Shown here piece after piece: positions 54,776 through 64,000 of a DNA stretch of 64,000 nt; position 1 is the stretch's first letter; each line of letters opens with the position of its first letter. The notes beneath the pieces are model-generated. The model worked only from the letters and a program-made list of their open reading frames with translations, did not search any database and was not told where the DNA came from. The position numbers and the translations under genes are program-made. Source of the DNA: Marinomonas hwangdonensis. GTDB lineage: Bacteria; Pseudomonadota; Gammaproteobacteria; Pseudomonadales; Marinomonadaceae. The stretch covers positions 218,571 to 282,570 of the forward strand of contig NZ_RIZG01000002.1 in the NCBI RefSeq assembly GCF_003721245.1, read 5' to 3'.

Positions 54776-57700
54776 TCCATCACCTCCAAATGACGATGCA
54801 TGGGCAACCAGATTTGCTCACACAAGGCGACAAACTGCGCTTTTTGGCGATTTAAATCAGGGAAATAGCGCTGCCAATAAGCATCGTCCACTTCACTGCG
54901 AGTAAAGGCGCTACTGTTGTCTTGATACAGTTTCAATGCTTGCTCCCAAGCAATATCCGCGTCTTCTTGCGTTTTGCTCGAACAATAGCTTTTGCACCAT
55001 GCATCTGCGCTTTTGGCTGGCAAAGCAATCGGCTGACACAAGCCTTGCTGCAACAAAGCAAGCATGTTGTTTAAATGTTCTTGGGCATCGTTTGGTGGAA
55101 TGATAATAAAACTGTGCTGAAGCAACTTGCCGGTTTTGGTCAGATTAATAAGGTGATGCTGTTTTGGCGTACCTTGGGCGCACAATGCCAAATGCTCAAT
55201 CCACGCCTGCATTTTTTGATGAGCGGATAAGTCCCCAATGCGATAAGACAAACGCGTCGTCGCCGTTGGTAAATCCAACCACGCCTGCAAAACAAGACTG
55301 CCAAGGGTTAAATTTACTTCAATAGGCGCACATTCCTCCAACGCATAGCCCTGTAACACAGACAACAACTGACGACATTGACCACGACTCTGCTGCAAAG
55401 ACAAACGCCCTAACGCGCCGTAAGGCAAGGCCCCCGTTAAGGACAAACGCTCAACAAACGAATCTTCATCGTCTTTTAGCATGGCTTGTAGCAAGCCTTC
55501 ACGCAATTGATAGCCCGCCAAGCCATCTAATGCGAATGGCTCGTCCTCTTTTTCTTCCTCTTCTGGCAAGCTCAAATAGGCTTTTAATCTGCGCTGAGTA
55601 AAGTAACGCGCCGGATGTCCAATAAAACGCGACAACTCATCAAGAGCCAGCTCCAATCTTGGCTGCTCTAAACCATCCAGTGGAAGAAACGCTTGTGGCT
55701 CATTGTCCACCGGAACACTTAATAACGCCGGTAACCATTGATCGTCATAGCTGTATAAGCGTGTATCAAACTGAACGGCCGATTGTTGCGATTGAACGTA
55801 ATAAGCGGCATTAAAAGGCTGCAACGGATGCTCAAGAATCAGTCGCTCTAACAAGGCTTTCTGCGCCTCGTCTGGCGCCAATGTTTGGTCGCCGTCAAAC
55901 ACACAACTCTGCCCGATGTATTCCAACAACTCACTGACTAAAATAGACGCATTCTTTTCGCTGTTATCTTGAATACTGCGACCCACATAACTGATATAGA
56001 AACAATCTCGCGCCGACATTAAGGCTTCGAGAAACAAGTATTTGTCGTCTTCTCGTCGGCTTCGATCGCCGCTGCGATATTGCCCGACCATCAAATCAAA
56101 GCCCATTGGTGCGACGCTTCGAGGATAATCCCCCTCGTTTAAGCCCAACACACAAATGACTTTAAACGGCACCGAGCGCATGGGCATCAAGGTGCAAAAG
56201 TTGACTCGCCCCGCTAGGAAACGCTGTCCGCCTTGGGACTCTTGCAACAATGGCGAGAGCAACTGACGGATTACTTGCTGATCCAATGGCGCATCAAAAT
56301 GCGCTTGCTGCCACTGCAGCGTTAACGCATCAAGCTGCTTACTCAGCAGCACCTGAAAGGCATCGTCTTCGTCCACCAAAAAGAAGCGTTCCGCTAAGTA
56401 ATACAAGGTCGAAATCCATTCTTTCGGCGCAAGGGATTCCATTAACTTGGCTTGTGCATCGTTAATGGCAACCAAAAATTCCGCCAATTTCCCCGCCACC
56501 GAGGCTTCTAACCCTTCTACATCGCCATAACTTAATGTGTCTTGCCAAATATGATCGTGTCCCATGGCATAACCCAACAACATGCGGCGCACGCCATTCA
56601 GCCAAGTATGGGATTCTTGTATGGGCAAGTCATGCTGTTGAGCCGTGTTGCCATCCAACCCCCAACGAATGCCAACTTCTGTAGACCATTGGCGAATACG
56701 CGCTAACTCGTCGGCGGTTAATTCAAAACGCGCCAACACCGCAGGCACTTCTAATACGCTGATCAATTCTGACAAGGTGAAACGACTTTCGCCCAAACCA
56801 AGCAAATACAAATAGGCATCGACAATCGGGTTTTCCATGCCGCCAGATTGGTCAATCAAGGCAAAGGGAATCTGTTTTCTGCCCTGAGCACTGCCTTTAA
56901 CAGCACCGCTCTTTTTTTCACCCCCAAAAATCGCCTTCACAAACGGGCTGTAGGTGTTGACGTCCGGTAACATGACGATGATGTCTTTTGGCGTTAAGCT
57001 CGGATCGCTCTCGAACATTTGCAACAGCTGATCATGCAAGACTTCCACTTCCCGCAATGGGCTATGACAACGATGAACACGAATACTTTGATCACCCACT
57101 GCGATAGCGTGACGATATTCCGCATTAGCGATACTGGCGTCTCTTTCTTGTTTCGAACCATGGTTTTCTAGGGTCAATACATCTTGCTGAACCCATTGCA
57201 GTAACCCAGTCGATTGCTCACTACGATAATCTTCGAACACTTCCAGCTCGTTATCGGCCATCTCTTGCAGCTGAGCAATGTAGTCTCGACCCAAACGCCC
57301 CCAACTTGCCAACAGCGGATTAGCATCAAGATGCAAGGTATCCGTACTCAAACCTGGCTTGAGGGTTTGGCGTTTTATTTCTCGGCCCAAATAATGTTTA
57401 TCGACCACATCACCCCAATAAAAACGACAAGGGTTCTGCAAAAACAGATGCACATCAATCCAGCCAGAAGCGGCCAACACACGAAGAGATTCCAGCGTAT
57501 TTGGCGGCAAGGAAGACACGCCAAAAATAAAGATTCGCTCAGGAACGCCGACCGGTCGCGCAGAGGATTGAGTCTTGTCATGCAAGGCCTCAATAAGATT
57601 CCCCCGATGATACAAGGAAGTTCCTTGTTGACTGACATCAGCCACCAGATCACGCCATAAAATAGCCTGCCAAGGTTGCTGCTCAAAGATGGCTTTCAGC

Positions 57701-58173
57701 TTGGGGTCTTGCGCTTCGCCACCCTCCCAACTCTTAATCCAATCAGGGCGATACACCAGATATTGGTCATAAATATCGGCAATGCTGCTGCATAACTGGA
57801 AGCGTCGAATTTGTGTATCGTCTTCTTCCAAATACCAACTCAGCGCTTGGAATTCGGGTTCGTGTAAGCGTGCGTCCAGCAAACGCATTAAACGCCATAC
57901 CAAGAAAGGCTTATTAAATTCACTTTGCGCCGGAATATCGTCTAACGTTTGCGCAAAGGTTTGCCAAACAAAGGTAGAAGGCAGAGGAAACACCAAACCT
58001 GCGGCAATGGAGTGCGACTCAGCCAAGAACATCTTCAGCCACTGCGCCATACCGGGGTTTTGTACCAATATATGCTCATCATCAAACGGATTTTCTGGCG
58101 GCGAAACAGCCAAAATCTTCGCAAGCAACACGGCCAAATCCTCTAGACGGTTACTTGTGTAAAGTTGAAACAT
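54772..58173 (-). CDS. recC: Exodeoxyribonuclease V gamma subunit
   Basis: RecC recognises Chi and channels the split strands in RecBCD. The 1133-residue protein begins FQLYTSNRLEDLAVLLAKIL and contains LVQNPGMAQWLKMFLAE, FIFGVSSLPP and GLNEGDYPR, conserved in RecC; the degenerate helicase folds lack a Walker A. It is first in recC-recB-recD, without ptrA, which sits between recC and recB in E. coli. Two tRNA-Ala genes lie just upstream on the same strand. Confidence 0.96.
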   Translation of the reverse strand: MFQLYTSNRLEDLAVLLAKILAVSPPENPFDDEHILVQNPGMAQWLKMFLAESHSIAAGLVFPLPSTFVWQTFAQTLDDIPAQSEFNKPFLVWRLMRLLDARLHEPEFQALSWYLEEDDTQIRRFQLCSSIADIYDQYLVYRPDWIKSWEGGEAQDPKLKAIFEQQPWQAILWRDLVADVSQQGTSLYHRGNLIEALHDKTQSSARPVGVPERIFIFGVSSLPPNTLESLRVLAASGWIDVHLFLQNPCRFYWGDVVDKHYLGREIKRQTLKPGLSTDTLHLDANPLLASWGRLGRDYIAQLQEMADNELEVFEDYRSEQSTGLLQWVQQDVLTLENHGSKQERDASIANAEYRHAIAVGDQSIRVHRCHSPLREVEVLHDQLLQMFESDPSLTPKDIIVMLPDVNTYSPFVKAIFGGEKKSGAVKGSAQGRKQIPFALIDQSGGMENPIVDAYLYLLGLGESRFTLSELISVLEVPAVLARFELTADELARIRQWSTEVGIRWGLDGNTAQQHDLPIQESHTWLNGVRRMLLGYAMGHDHIWQDTLSYGDVEGLEASVAGKLAEFLVAINDAQAKLMESLAPKEWISTLYYLAERFFLVDEDDAFQVLLSKQLDALTLQWQQAHFDAPLDQQVIRQLLSPLLQESQGGQRFLAGRVNFCTLMPMRSVPFKVICVLGLNEGDYPRSVAPMGFDLMVGQYRSGDRSRREDDKYLFLEALMSARDCFYISYVGRSIQDNSEKNASILVSELLEYIGQSCVFDGDQTLAPDEAQKALLERLILEHPLQPFNAAYYVQSQQSAVQFDTRLYSYDDQWLPALLSVPVDNEPQAFLPLDGLEQPRLELALDELSRFIGHPARYFTQRRLKAYLSLPEEEEKEDEPFALDGLAGYQLREGLLQAMLKDDEDSFVERLSLTGALPYGALGRLSLQQSRGQCRQLLSVLQGYALEECAPIEVNLTLGSLVLQAWLDLPTATTRLSYRIGDLSAHQKMQAWIEHLALCAQGTPKQHHLINLTKTGKLLQHSFIIIPPNDAQEHLNNMLALLQQGLCQPIALPAKSADAWCKSYCSSKTQEDADIAWEQALKLYQDNSSAFTRSEVDDAYWQRYFPDLNRQKAQFVALCEQIWLPMHRHLEVME

Positions 58174-58264
58174 GCACGAATCCTAGGCTTATTCAAATGA
58201 AAACAAGCCTAACCTCGGAAGAGATAAAAAAGAAGAACAGAATTTGATAAATAATAAAGGAAAT

Positions 58265-58340
<76 letters not shown>

Positions 58341-58391
58341 ACAAAACGCGTAGCGTAAGTGGACAGTGTGTCCTGGGTGATGTTTTTATAG

Positions 58392-58411
58392 ACCACTTAT
58401 TTAGCAATAAG

Positions 58412-58415
<4 letters not shown>
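58392..58415 (-). promoter_or_regulatory. Perfect hairpin joined to the 3' end of tRNA-Ala copy 1
   Basis: In the transcript, ACCACTTATT and AATAAGTGGT form a 10-bp stem with a 4-base loop. The 5' arm begins with the ACCA tail of the tRNA, so the trailer can pair with the acceptor end before processing. There is no T run, so it is not a terminator; a role in 3' maturation is possible. Confidence 0.5.
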
Positions 58416-58487
<72 letters not shown>

Positions 58488-58684
58488 TAAAAACTGGCGA
58501 GGATTTTAGGAGTCTCCAACAATACTGTCAACCTTTTTTCTTTAGCATCAATCTTTTAAACGGATTTTTAGAAAGGTTAATATAAGAAACATTGAATAAA
58601 ACCCACCTATTATGCTTTTATGTCTGCTCCATCAAACTAAACGATAGCGTTTAAAAACAAGAACGATTCACACAGAGAGACACA

Positions 58685-59911
58685 ATGATCGAATTTCCAG
58701 CGGTATTAAATGATCTTATGATGGCTCAGCAACCCATACTCAAAAGAACAAAAGATATTTTTGGGTATGAGCTATTATTCCGCGGAAAGGATGCCCTCCA
58801 TGCAAACATCTCCGATGGTCAAGTTGCCACCAGTCAGGTACTGGTCAATTTGTGCATTGGCATTACCCATTTAGAATCCCAGTTAAGAAAGCCTTTCTTT
58901 ATCAACATGACAACCGAACTCATGCTGTCGGACGCTTTCTTCCCAATCGATCCAGACACCGTCTATATCGAAATTCTTGAGAACCAAAAAATTACTGCTG
59001 AGTTTCTTGACGCCGTCAAAAAATGGCGATCAGCAGGGTACCGGTTTGTTTTAGACGACTATCAGTTTGACAGCGATTACCAAGCATTATTACCTTACGT
59101 CTCAATTGTTAAAATAGACGTCCTTCTCACACCGCCCAGTGATTACATAAAAGAAATCAATGAACTGAAATCAGAAGGCCTTATCATATTGGCCGAAAAG
59201 GTCGAAGATTCAGCCATGTTTGAACTCTGCAAACAACTTGGATTTGACTTATTTCAAGGTTACTTTTTGCAACGCCCTGAATTGATAAAAGGCAAAAAAA
59301 TTGATTCAACCACCAGCGGTGCTATTGCGCTCGTCAATGCCCTGCAGGATCAAGACATCAGCATTGAAGAAGTTACTCGCCTGGTGACTAAAAACCCTAA
59401 GCTGTCTTACCAACTGCTGCGTATTCTTAACAGCCCCGTCTGTGGTATTGCTAAAACCGTGACATCAATAAAAGAAGCCATTGTCTTTCTTGGATTAGCA
59501 CAGTTAAAAAAATGGGCCCTACTGATTACACTCACCTCCTCAACCGACCAACCGCAGTCGCTTTTAAAAGTGCTATTAACACGCGGACGTTGCTGCCAAC
59601 TGCTGGCTGAAAATACACACTCTAAACGGGCAGACTCAGCCTTTATGGTGGGATTATTATCTGGCATAGACGCTGTTTTTCATTTGGAAAAAACCGTCGT
59701 ACTCAATGAGATTGCTTTAGAGAAAGATTTGCTCGACGCCATTATGACCCAATTGGGTGAGCTCGGGGCGTATCTCACACACACACTAAGCTGTGAAGAT
59801 CAAAACTGGTGCAGCATCGATGCCATGACCGCCGATGAAAGAACGGCCCTGAACAGGGCATTTTTGGACGCCATGGTATGGGCCGATGAGGTCATGACCT
59901 CCATTCATTAA
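58685..59911 (+). CDS. EAL-HDOD protein (YuxH type), probably non-catalytic
   Basis: The 408-residue protein has an N-terminal EAL-like domain (~10-205) and a C-terminal HDOD domain (~205-400). The EAL signature has become YELLFRG, and the catalytic loop DDFGTGYS has become DDYQFDSDY, so phosphodiesterase activity is doubtful. Such proteins act as protein-binding scaffolds in c-di-GMP and motility control, for example CdgJ in Vibrio. No TM helix. It is a single gene between the tRNA-Ala pair and tRNA-Leu. Confidence 0.88.
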   Translation: MIEFPAVLNDLMMAQQPILKRTKDIFGYELLFRGKDALHANISDGQVATSQVLVNLCIGITHLESQLRKPFFINMTTELMLSDAFFPIDPDTVYIEILENQKITAEFLDAVKKWRSAGYRFVLDDYQFDSDYQALLPYVSIVKIDVLLTPPSDYIKEINELKSEGLIILAEKVEDSAMFELCKQLGFDLFQGYFLQRPELIKGKKIDSTTSGAIALVNALQDQDISIEEVTRLVTKNPKLSYQLLRILNSPVCGIAKTVTSIKEAIVFLGLAQLKKWALLITLTSSTDQPQSLLKVLLTRGRCCQLLAENTHSKRADSAFMVGLLSGIDAVFHLEKTVVLNEIALEKDLLDAIMTQLGELGAYLTHTLSCEDQNWCSIDAMTADERTALNRAFLDAMVWADEVMTSIH

Positions 59912-59987
59912 AAAATACGCATTTATTTTGTGTTAATTGATTGACTCTTATGTAAAAAACCATAGAATACGCTTCACCTTTTTCAAG

Positions 59988-60072
59988 GCCAGTGTGGTGG
60001 AATTGGTAGACACGACGGATTCAAAATCCGTTGCCTTCGGGTGTGGCGGTTCGAGTCCGCCTACTGGTACCA
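59988..60072 (+). tRNA. tRNA-Leu (CAA)
   Basis: The 85-base class II tRNA begins GCCAGTGTGGTGGAATTGG; the anticodon stem ACGGA/TCCGT has loop TTCAAAA (anticodon CAA). The long variable arm (TGCCTTCGGGTG) and the encoded ACCA end are visible. Confidence 0.95.
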
Positions 60073-60083
60073 ACAATAAAAAG

Positions 60084-60112
60084 GCGCTTACTACGGTAAG
60101 CGCTTTTTTTTT
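60084..60112 (+). terminator. Terminator of tRNA-Leu
   Basis: GCGCTTAC and GTAAGCGC form an 8-bp stem with a 4-base loop followed by nine T. It lies 12 bases after the tRNA end. The gene on the other side (60128) converges and may share it. Confidence 0.88.
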
Positions 60113-60127
60113 GCCTTTCAGAAGGCG

Positions 60128-60565
60128 TTATTCATCAAATCCGTGCAATACATAATCCGGAAGATCCTCTTCTTTTGGAATCGGTGTTGAGCGACCGGTT
60201 TCATCAATGGCAACAAACTTAAACATTCCTTCGGTCACTTTTTCACGCTGACCAATACGCCCACGACGAACCCAAGCCTCCACCAAAATATTCATAGAGG
60301 TACGACCCACGGATTCTACTCGGGTATACACCCCTAAAATATCCCCTACTTTGACTGGTCGAATAAAACTCATACCATCCAATGCCACCGTCACTACCCT
60401 AGACTGAGCGCGTTGACCTGCACATATGCCTGCCGCAATGTCCATTTGGGATACTACCCACCCTCCAAATATATCACCGGAAGGGTTAGTGTCTCCTGGC
60501 ATAGCCACCGTTCTTGTCGTGAGACGACCTTTTGCTCTTTCTTCCAGCTCAGCTTTCTCTTTCAT
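60128..60565 (-). CDS. Acyl-CoA thioesterase (YciA type, hotdog fold)
   Basis: The 145-residue hotdog protein hydrolyses acyl-CoA to free acid and CoA. It shows the family's MPGDTNPSGDIFGGWVVSQMD near residue 23, with the catalytic Asp in GDIFGGW and the helix after it, then RVVTVALDGMSFIRPV. Family members act as hexamers on short to long acyl chains. It stands alone and convergent to tRNA-Leu. Confidence 0.9.
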   Translation of the reverse strand: MKEKAELEERAKGRLTTRTVAMPGDTNPSGDIFGGWVVSQMDIAAGICAGQRAQSRVVTVALDGMSFIRPVKVGDILGVYTRVESVGRTSMNILVEAWVRRGRIGQREKVTEGMFKFVAIDETGRSTPIPKEEDLPDYVLHGFDE

Positions 60566-60775
60566 TTTTTCGCCCCAACATAATTTTCTTCTTATCCGTT
60601 ACAACGACGCTTTTTCTACCACGTTGACATTGTGTCTACTTTTCATCAAAAATCACCCTGTTTTTTGCTATTACCCTATCAACACTGTGTTTATTCGTAA
60701 AAATACCATGCATTTAAATGAAATATTGATACATTAGACAAGGGATGAAATACAGACTTTGATGAGGAAATCTAA

Positions 60776-61459
60776 ATGGGTAAGGTACATTTTGTTGGTG
60801 GAGAGAAAGGCGGTGTTGGTAAGTCGATGACAGCGCGAGTATTGGCGCAATATTACATTGATAAAGATCAGCCTTTTTTAGGTTTTGATTGCGACTCCTC
60901 TCATGGCACCTTTTCACGCTTTTACAGTGAGTTCTCTTCCCCCATCGTCATCGGCGAAGAAGACAGCTTGGATGGCATGCTGGCTGCGGTGGAAGAATAC
61001 CCAGAACGTGACCTAATTATTGATCTTGCGGCTCAAGCCGCTGAACCTTTAGGCCAATGGATTGAGGAAACGGACGTTTTCGGACTGCTTGATGATCTTG
61101 GTTATCAAGTGTGCCTATGGCATGTAATGGACGATGGTGCTGACTCTGTCACCTTATTGGATGCCCTGCTTGAACGCTACCCCCAAGAATCGGTGGATTT
61201 TATCGTCGTACAAAATTTAGGGCGAGGCAGTGATTTTTCCCGCTTTAAGAAATCAGACACCTATAAAAAAGCGGAAGAACGTGGCGCACTCCTAATTGAG
61301 CTACCCAAATTACAGAGTAAGCTAACGCAAAAAATTGACTTTAATAACAGCAGTTTTTGGGCCGTCGCCAACGACAAAGGCATCATGAATATTGCTGAAC
61401 GTCAGCGCATGAAAGTCTGGCTGCGCAATACCTACGAACAGCTTGCCCAGCTTGGCTAG
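60776..61459 (+). CDS. Orphan ParA/MinD-like P-loop ATPase
   Basis: The 227-residue protein has a deviant Walker A (GGEKGGVGKSMTARVLAQYY) near residue 8, the Asp of switch I in GFDCDSSHGTFSRF and LIIDLAAQAAEP for Walker B. There is no DNA-binding extension and no parB-like gene nearby, so chromosome or plasmid partition is unlikely. Similar stand-alone proteins are often labelled mobilisation proteins. Its cargo or partner is unknown. Confidence 0.8.
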   Translation: MGKVHFVGGEKGGVGKSMTARVLAQYYIDKDQPFLGFDCDSSHGTFSRFYSEFSSPIVIGEEDSLDGMLAAVEEYPERDLIIDLAAQAAEPLGQWIEETDVFGLLDDLGYQVCLWHVMDDGADSVTLLDALLERYPQESVDFIVVQNLGRGSDFSRFKKSDTYKKAEERGALLIELPKLQSKLTQKIDFNNSSFWAVANDKGIMNIAERQRMKVWLRNTYEQLAQLG

Positions 61460-61553
61460 CCGCTTACTGCGCACCCAGCAATGTTTAAATTAACGCACAT
61501 TTAAAACTAAACGGGGATCATTGAAATATCCCCGTTTTCATTTTAACGAAGAA

Positions 61554-62852
61554 CTAAAGATCTAATTCGCGTTGTTTCTCCTCAGAAGCCAAGGTACTTT
61601 GCTGAATCCATGGTGAAATGGTAGAACCTTGAATAATGATAGAGAAAATGACCACCACATAAGTGATCACCACCATGACATCATGAAGGTCGAAACCGCC
61701 AACATTGACACTATCAGATGGAATCGCCGCCGCCATAGCAAGCGCCAACCCTCCCCTCAAACCACCCCATGTTAAAATTTTAACCGAATGCTTGTCGTAC
61801 TCTTTAAAACGTCTAAAAACAAGGTATGGCGTACTTACGCTGATAAAACGAGCCAATAAAACAACCGGTATCATAATGATACCCAACCCAATGATCTCCC
61901 ACGTTATCGGAATCGTCACAATCAACATACCAATAATGAGGAATAATAAAGCATTCAAAAAACTGTCTGTGGCGTGCCAGAAATCTTTCACGTAACGCGT
62001 ACCATGGGGGCCGTTGCGCTCAGACGCCTTGGCGCGAGTAATGTTTCCAAGCAATATACCGCTTGTCACCATAGCCAAGGCACCAGAGATCTCCCAAATA
62101 TTCGCTAGAGCAAACCCCGCCGATGGAATAGTCAGCGTTACCAATAAACGAATATTCATATCCTTACAGTTGATAATGATAAAATGCCCAACGACAGCAA
62201 TCACTAAACCATAAGCTATCCCACCAATTGCATCCACTAAAAACAATTCGGCGACGTCATGAAAAGTCGCCTCCGTACCATGAAATGCCACCGCAAAAAT
62301 GGTCGTAAAGATGACCAATCCAACGCCATCGTTAAAAAGCGACTCACCCTCAATCTGTACGGCAATGCCTTCAGGCGCCCCCATTTGCTTAATGATTGCC
62401 AACACCGCAATTGGATCGTTCGGACTGATGAGAGCACCAAAGAGCAAGCAGTAGATAAAAGGTATGGGGAAATTTAACAACATGAATAAATAGTAACTGA
62501 CGTAACCGATTATAAAAGTGGAGACCAACGTCGAAAAAAGCACTAATGTGGTAATTTCCCAACGCTGTTTTTTCAATGCATTAAGGTCTATTTCCAAGGC
62601 ACCCGCAAACAGGAGAAAACCCAACATCCCCTCTAAAAGGAGTTGATTAAAATTAATACTCGCGACTATCTGCGTAATAAACAACGCTGTTTCATCGCCT
62701 AACATTTTCACTGCAACAATAAGCAACAAAGAGATCACAACCGATCCTGTTGTTATGGCTATGGTTGTCTGCATTTTCAGCACAAACTGATTTGTAAAAG
62801 CAATAAAAATAGCTAACGCTGATAGAAAGCAGATGAGATACCAAACATTCAT
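61554..62852 (-). CDS. Na+/H+ antiporter of the CPA1 (NhaP) family
   Basis: This 432-residue inner-membrane protein has about 12 hydrophobic segments. It shows LLFGALISPNDPIAVLAIIK (the ND-type ion-binding motif) near residue 140, EGESLFNDGVGLVIF near 168, and TWGGLRGGLALAMA near 363, all typical of CPA1 exchangers. It exports Na+ in exchange for H+, useful in a marine cell. The C-terminal cytoplasmic tail is very short. It stands alone. Confidence 0.92.
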   Translation of the reverse strand: MNVWYLICFLSALAIFIAFTNQFVLKMQTTIAITTGSVVISLLLIVAVKMLGDETALFITQIVASINFNQLLLEGMLGFLLFAGALEIDLNALKKQRWEITTLVLFSTLVSTFIIGYVSYYLFMLLNFPIPFIYCLLFGALISPNDPIAVLAIIKQMGAPEGIAVQIEGESLFNDGVGLVIFTTIFAVAFHGTEATFHDVAELFLVDAIGGIAYGLVIAVVGHFIIINCKDMNIRLLVTLTIPSAGFALANIWEISGALAMVTSGILLGNITRAKASERNGPHGTRYVKDFWHATDSFLNALLFLIIGMLIVTIPITWEIIGLGIIMIPVVLLARFISVSTPYLVFRRFKEYDKHSVKILTWGGLRGGLALAMAAAIPSDSVNVGGFDLHDVMVVITYVVVIFSIIIQGSTISPWIQQSTLASEEKQRELDL

Positions 62853-63126
62853 TGGGTAACCTTACAAAAAGAGTGGTTGGAAGAATAGCTCGAAGTCAAG
62901 CTCCGAAATTCACTGCGACATAATATTCTTCAACAAGACCACTGTCACTTACTTAATTACAAATAAGTTCCCAACTCATGAAAAAAATATTTTCTTGTAA
63001 TATAGTTACAAAAGAAGGCAAAACAAGGAAAGCTAGATGATTGCAGATGAAGCATTTCCTGAACATAGGTATAATTTGGGCCATCTGATTTTTATGTAAT
63101 TTAATAACATCGTTTGGAGCAACCTT

Positions 63127-63990
63127 ATGGCAACACCTTCTCAGCACGATTTGCGTAATGATTTTCGAGCATTACTGGCAAGTGGGCAATGTTATTATAC
63201 GGCGTCTACTTTCGACCCCATGTCTGCTCGCATAGCAGCTGATTTAGGGTTTGAAGTGGGCATACTAGGAGGCTCAGTAGCGTCTTTACAAGTTTTAGCC
63301 GCACCCGATTTTGCCCTGATCACATTAAGCGAATTCACGGAACAAGCGACCCGCATTGGCCGTGTTGCGCGCTTACCCATCATTGCCGATGCGGATCATG
63401 GATACGGAAATGCCCTCAATGTCATGCGCACCATTGTTGAACTTGAACGAGCAGGCGTAGCGGCATTAACCATTGAAGACACTCTATTGCCTGCAAAATA
63501 CGGCCATAAGTCAACGGATTTAATTCCTGTTGAAGAAGCAGTGGGAAAACTCAAAGCCGCAATAGAAGCCCGCATTGACCCCGTGATGAGCATTATTGCC
63601 CGTACCAATGCAGGTCAGCTGACCATAGAAGAAACGATTCAGCGCGTTAAAGCCTATCAATCGGTTGGCGTAGATGGTATTTGTATGGTGGGCATCAGAG
63701 ATTTCGCGCACTTGGAAGAAATCAGTCAACACATCTCAATCCCTATCATGTTGGTGGCTTACGACAACCCAGAACTTCGCGATCGTAAACGCTTAGCAGA
63801 AAATGGCGTGCGTATCGTAGTGAATGGGCATGCGGCCTATTTTGCAGCCATTAAAGCCACTTATGATTGTTTACGAGAGCAAAGAGGTATTGCCGAAGGG
63901 ACGTTGAATGCCTCAGAACTGTCGACACGCTATTCTACTTTGGAAGAAAACCGTGTTTGGGCAAACAAATACATGGATGTGCAAGAATAA
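63127..63990 (+). CDS. Oxaloacetate decarboxylase of the isocitrate lyase/PEP mutase superfamily
   Basis: The 287-residue TIM barrel matches the Pseudomonas PA4872 oxaloacetate decarboxylase closely throughout ([73 protein letters not shown]). It converts oxaloacetate to pyruvate and CO2 with Mg2+. The His in VVNGHAAYF is a mark of this subgroup as opposed to lyases acting on methylisocitrate. Physiological role is uncertain. The stop lies ten bases before the window end. Confidence 0.9.
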   Translation: MATPSQHDLRNDFRALLASGQCYYTASTFDPMSARIAADLGFEVGILGGSVASLQVLAAPDFALITLSEFTEQATRIGRVARLPIIADADHGYGNALNVMRTIVELERAGVAALTIEDTLLPAKYGHKSTDLIPVEEAVGKLKAAIEARIDPVMSIIARTNAGQLTIEETIQRVKAYQSVGVDGICMVGIRDFAHLEEISQHISIPIMLVAYDNPELRDRKRLAENGVRIVVNGHAAYFAAIKATYDCLREQRGIAEGTLNASELSTRYSTLEENRVWANKYMDVQE

Positions 63991-64000
63991 CCCCCATGAT

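Noticed and set aside
60776-61459. Chromosome or plasmid partition gene parA
   Set aside because: No parB, no parS-like repeats and no DNA-binding extension.

Overview
The window is a piece of a gammaproteobacterial chromosome. Gene content (recCBD, ihfB-lapA-lapB-pyrF, gsk, an E. coli-like trpS, DabAB, many LysR regulators, c-di-GMP proteins) and moderate base composition suggest an aerobic marine heterotroph of the Oceanospirillales, possibly Marinomonas. That name is an inference; no rRNA is present. No integrase, transposase, CRISPR array or phage gene was seen.

Left part (1-12 kb): the 5' end of a large two-partner-secretion adhesin, reading out of the window on the minus strand, with long internal repeats and a hairpin that buries its ribosome binding site. 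Then come NAD(P)H-hydrate dehydratase, and a LysR regulator divergent from dabB-dabA (inorganic carbon uptake), followed by a dCACHE chemoreceptor. From 12 to 17.6 kb there is a D-glutamate catabolic operon: binding protein, two permeases, dgcN and dgcA, with a divergent LysR gene and no ATPase gene.

The most interesting block is 17.7-25 kb. An RsbQ-like alpha/beta hydrolase is translationally coupled to a PAS-GGDEF-EAL protein. It is divergent from a tight five-gene operon: thermostable-haemolysin family protein, acyl-AMP ligase, haem-oxygenase-like diiron oxidase, SDR and periplasmic TPR protein. Between them lies a striking array of three alternating 10-bp inverted half-sites. I propose that the operon makes a small lipophilic molecule and that the hydrolase/PAS pair may sense it; this is a hypothesis.

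Middle part (25-34.5 kb), accessory in character: an alanine dehydrogenase/carboxyethylornithine-synthase-like enzyme, a PhnD-like binding protein with a histidine kinase but no response regulator, LysR plus mobA (3-hydroxybenzoate 4-monooxygenase), OsmC, pirin and a YdcZ-type membrane protein.

Right part (34.7-64 kb), mostly housekeeping: tRNA-Val, a 62-residue unknown protein, uvrB, a SulP transporter, a ComEA-like protein, pyrF, lapB, lapA, ihfB, ppa, trxB, moeB, gsk, cheW, a Tim44-domain protein, trpS, recD, recB, recC, two identical tRNA-Ala genes, an EAL-HDOD protein, tRNA-Leu, an acyl-CoA thioesterase, an orphan ParA-like ATPase, a Na+/H+ antiporter and a PA4872-type oxaloacetate decarboxylase.
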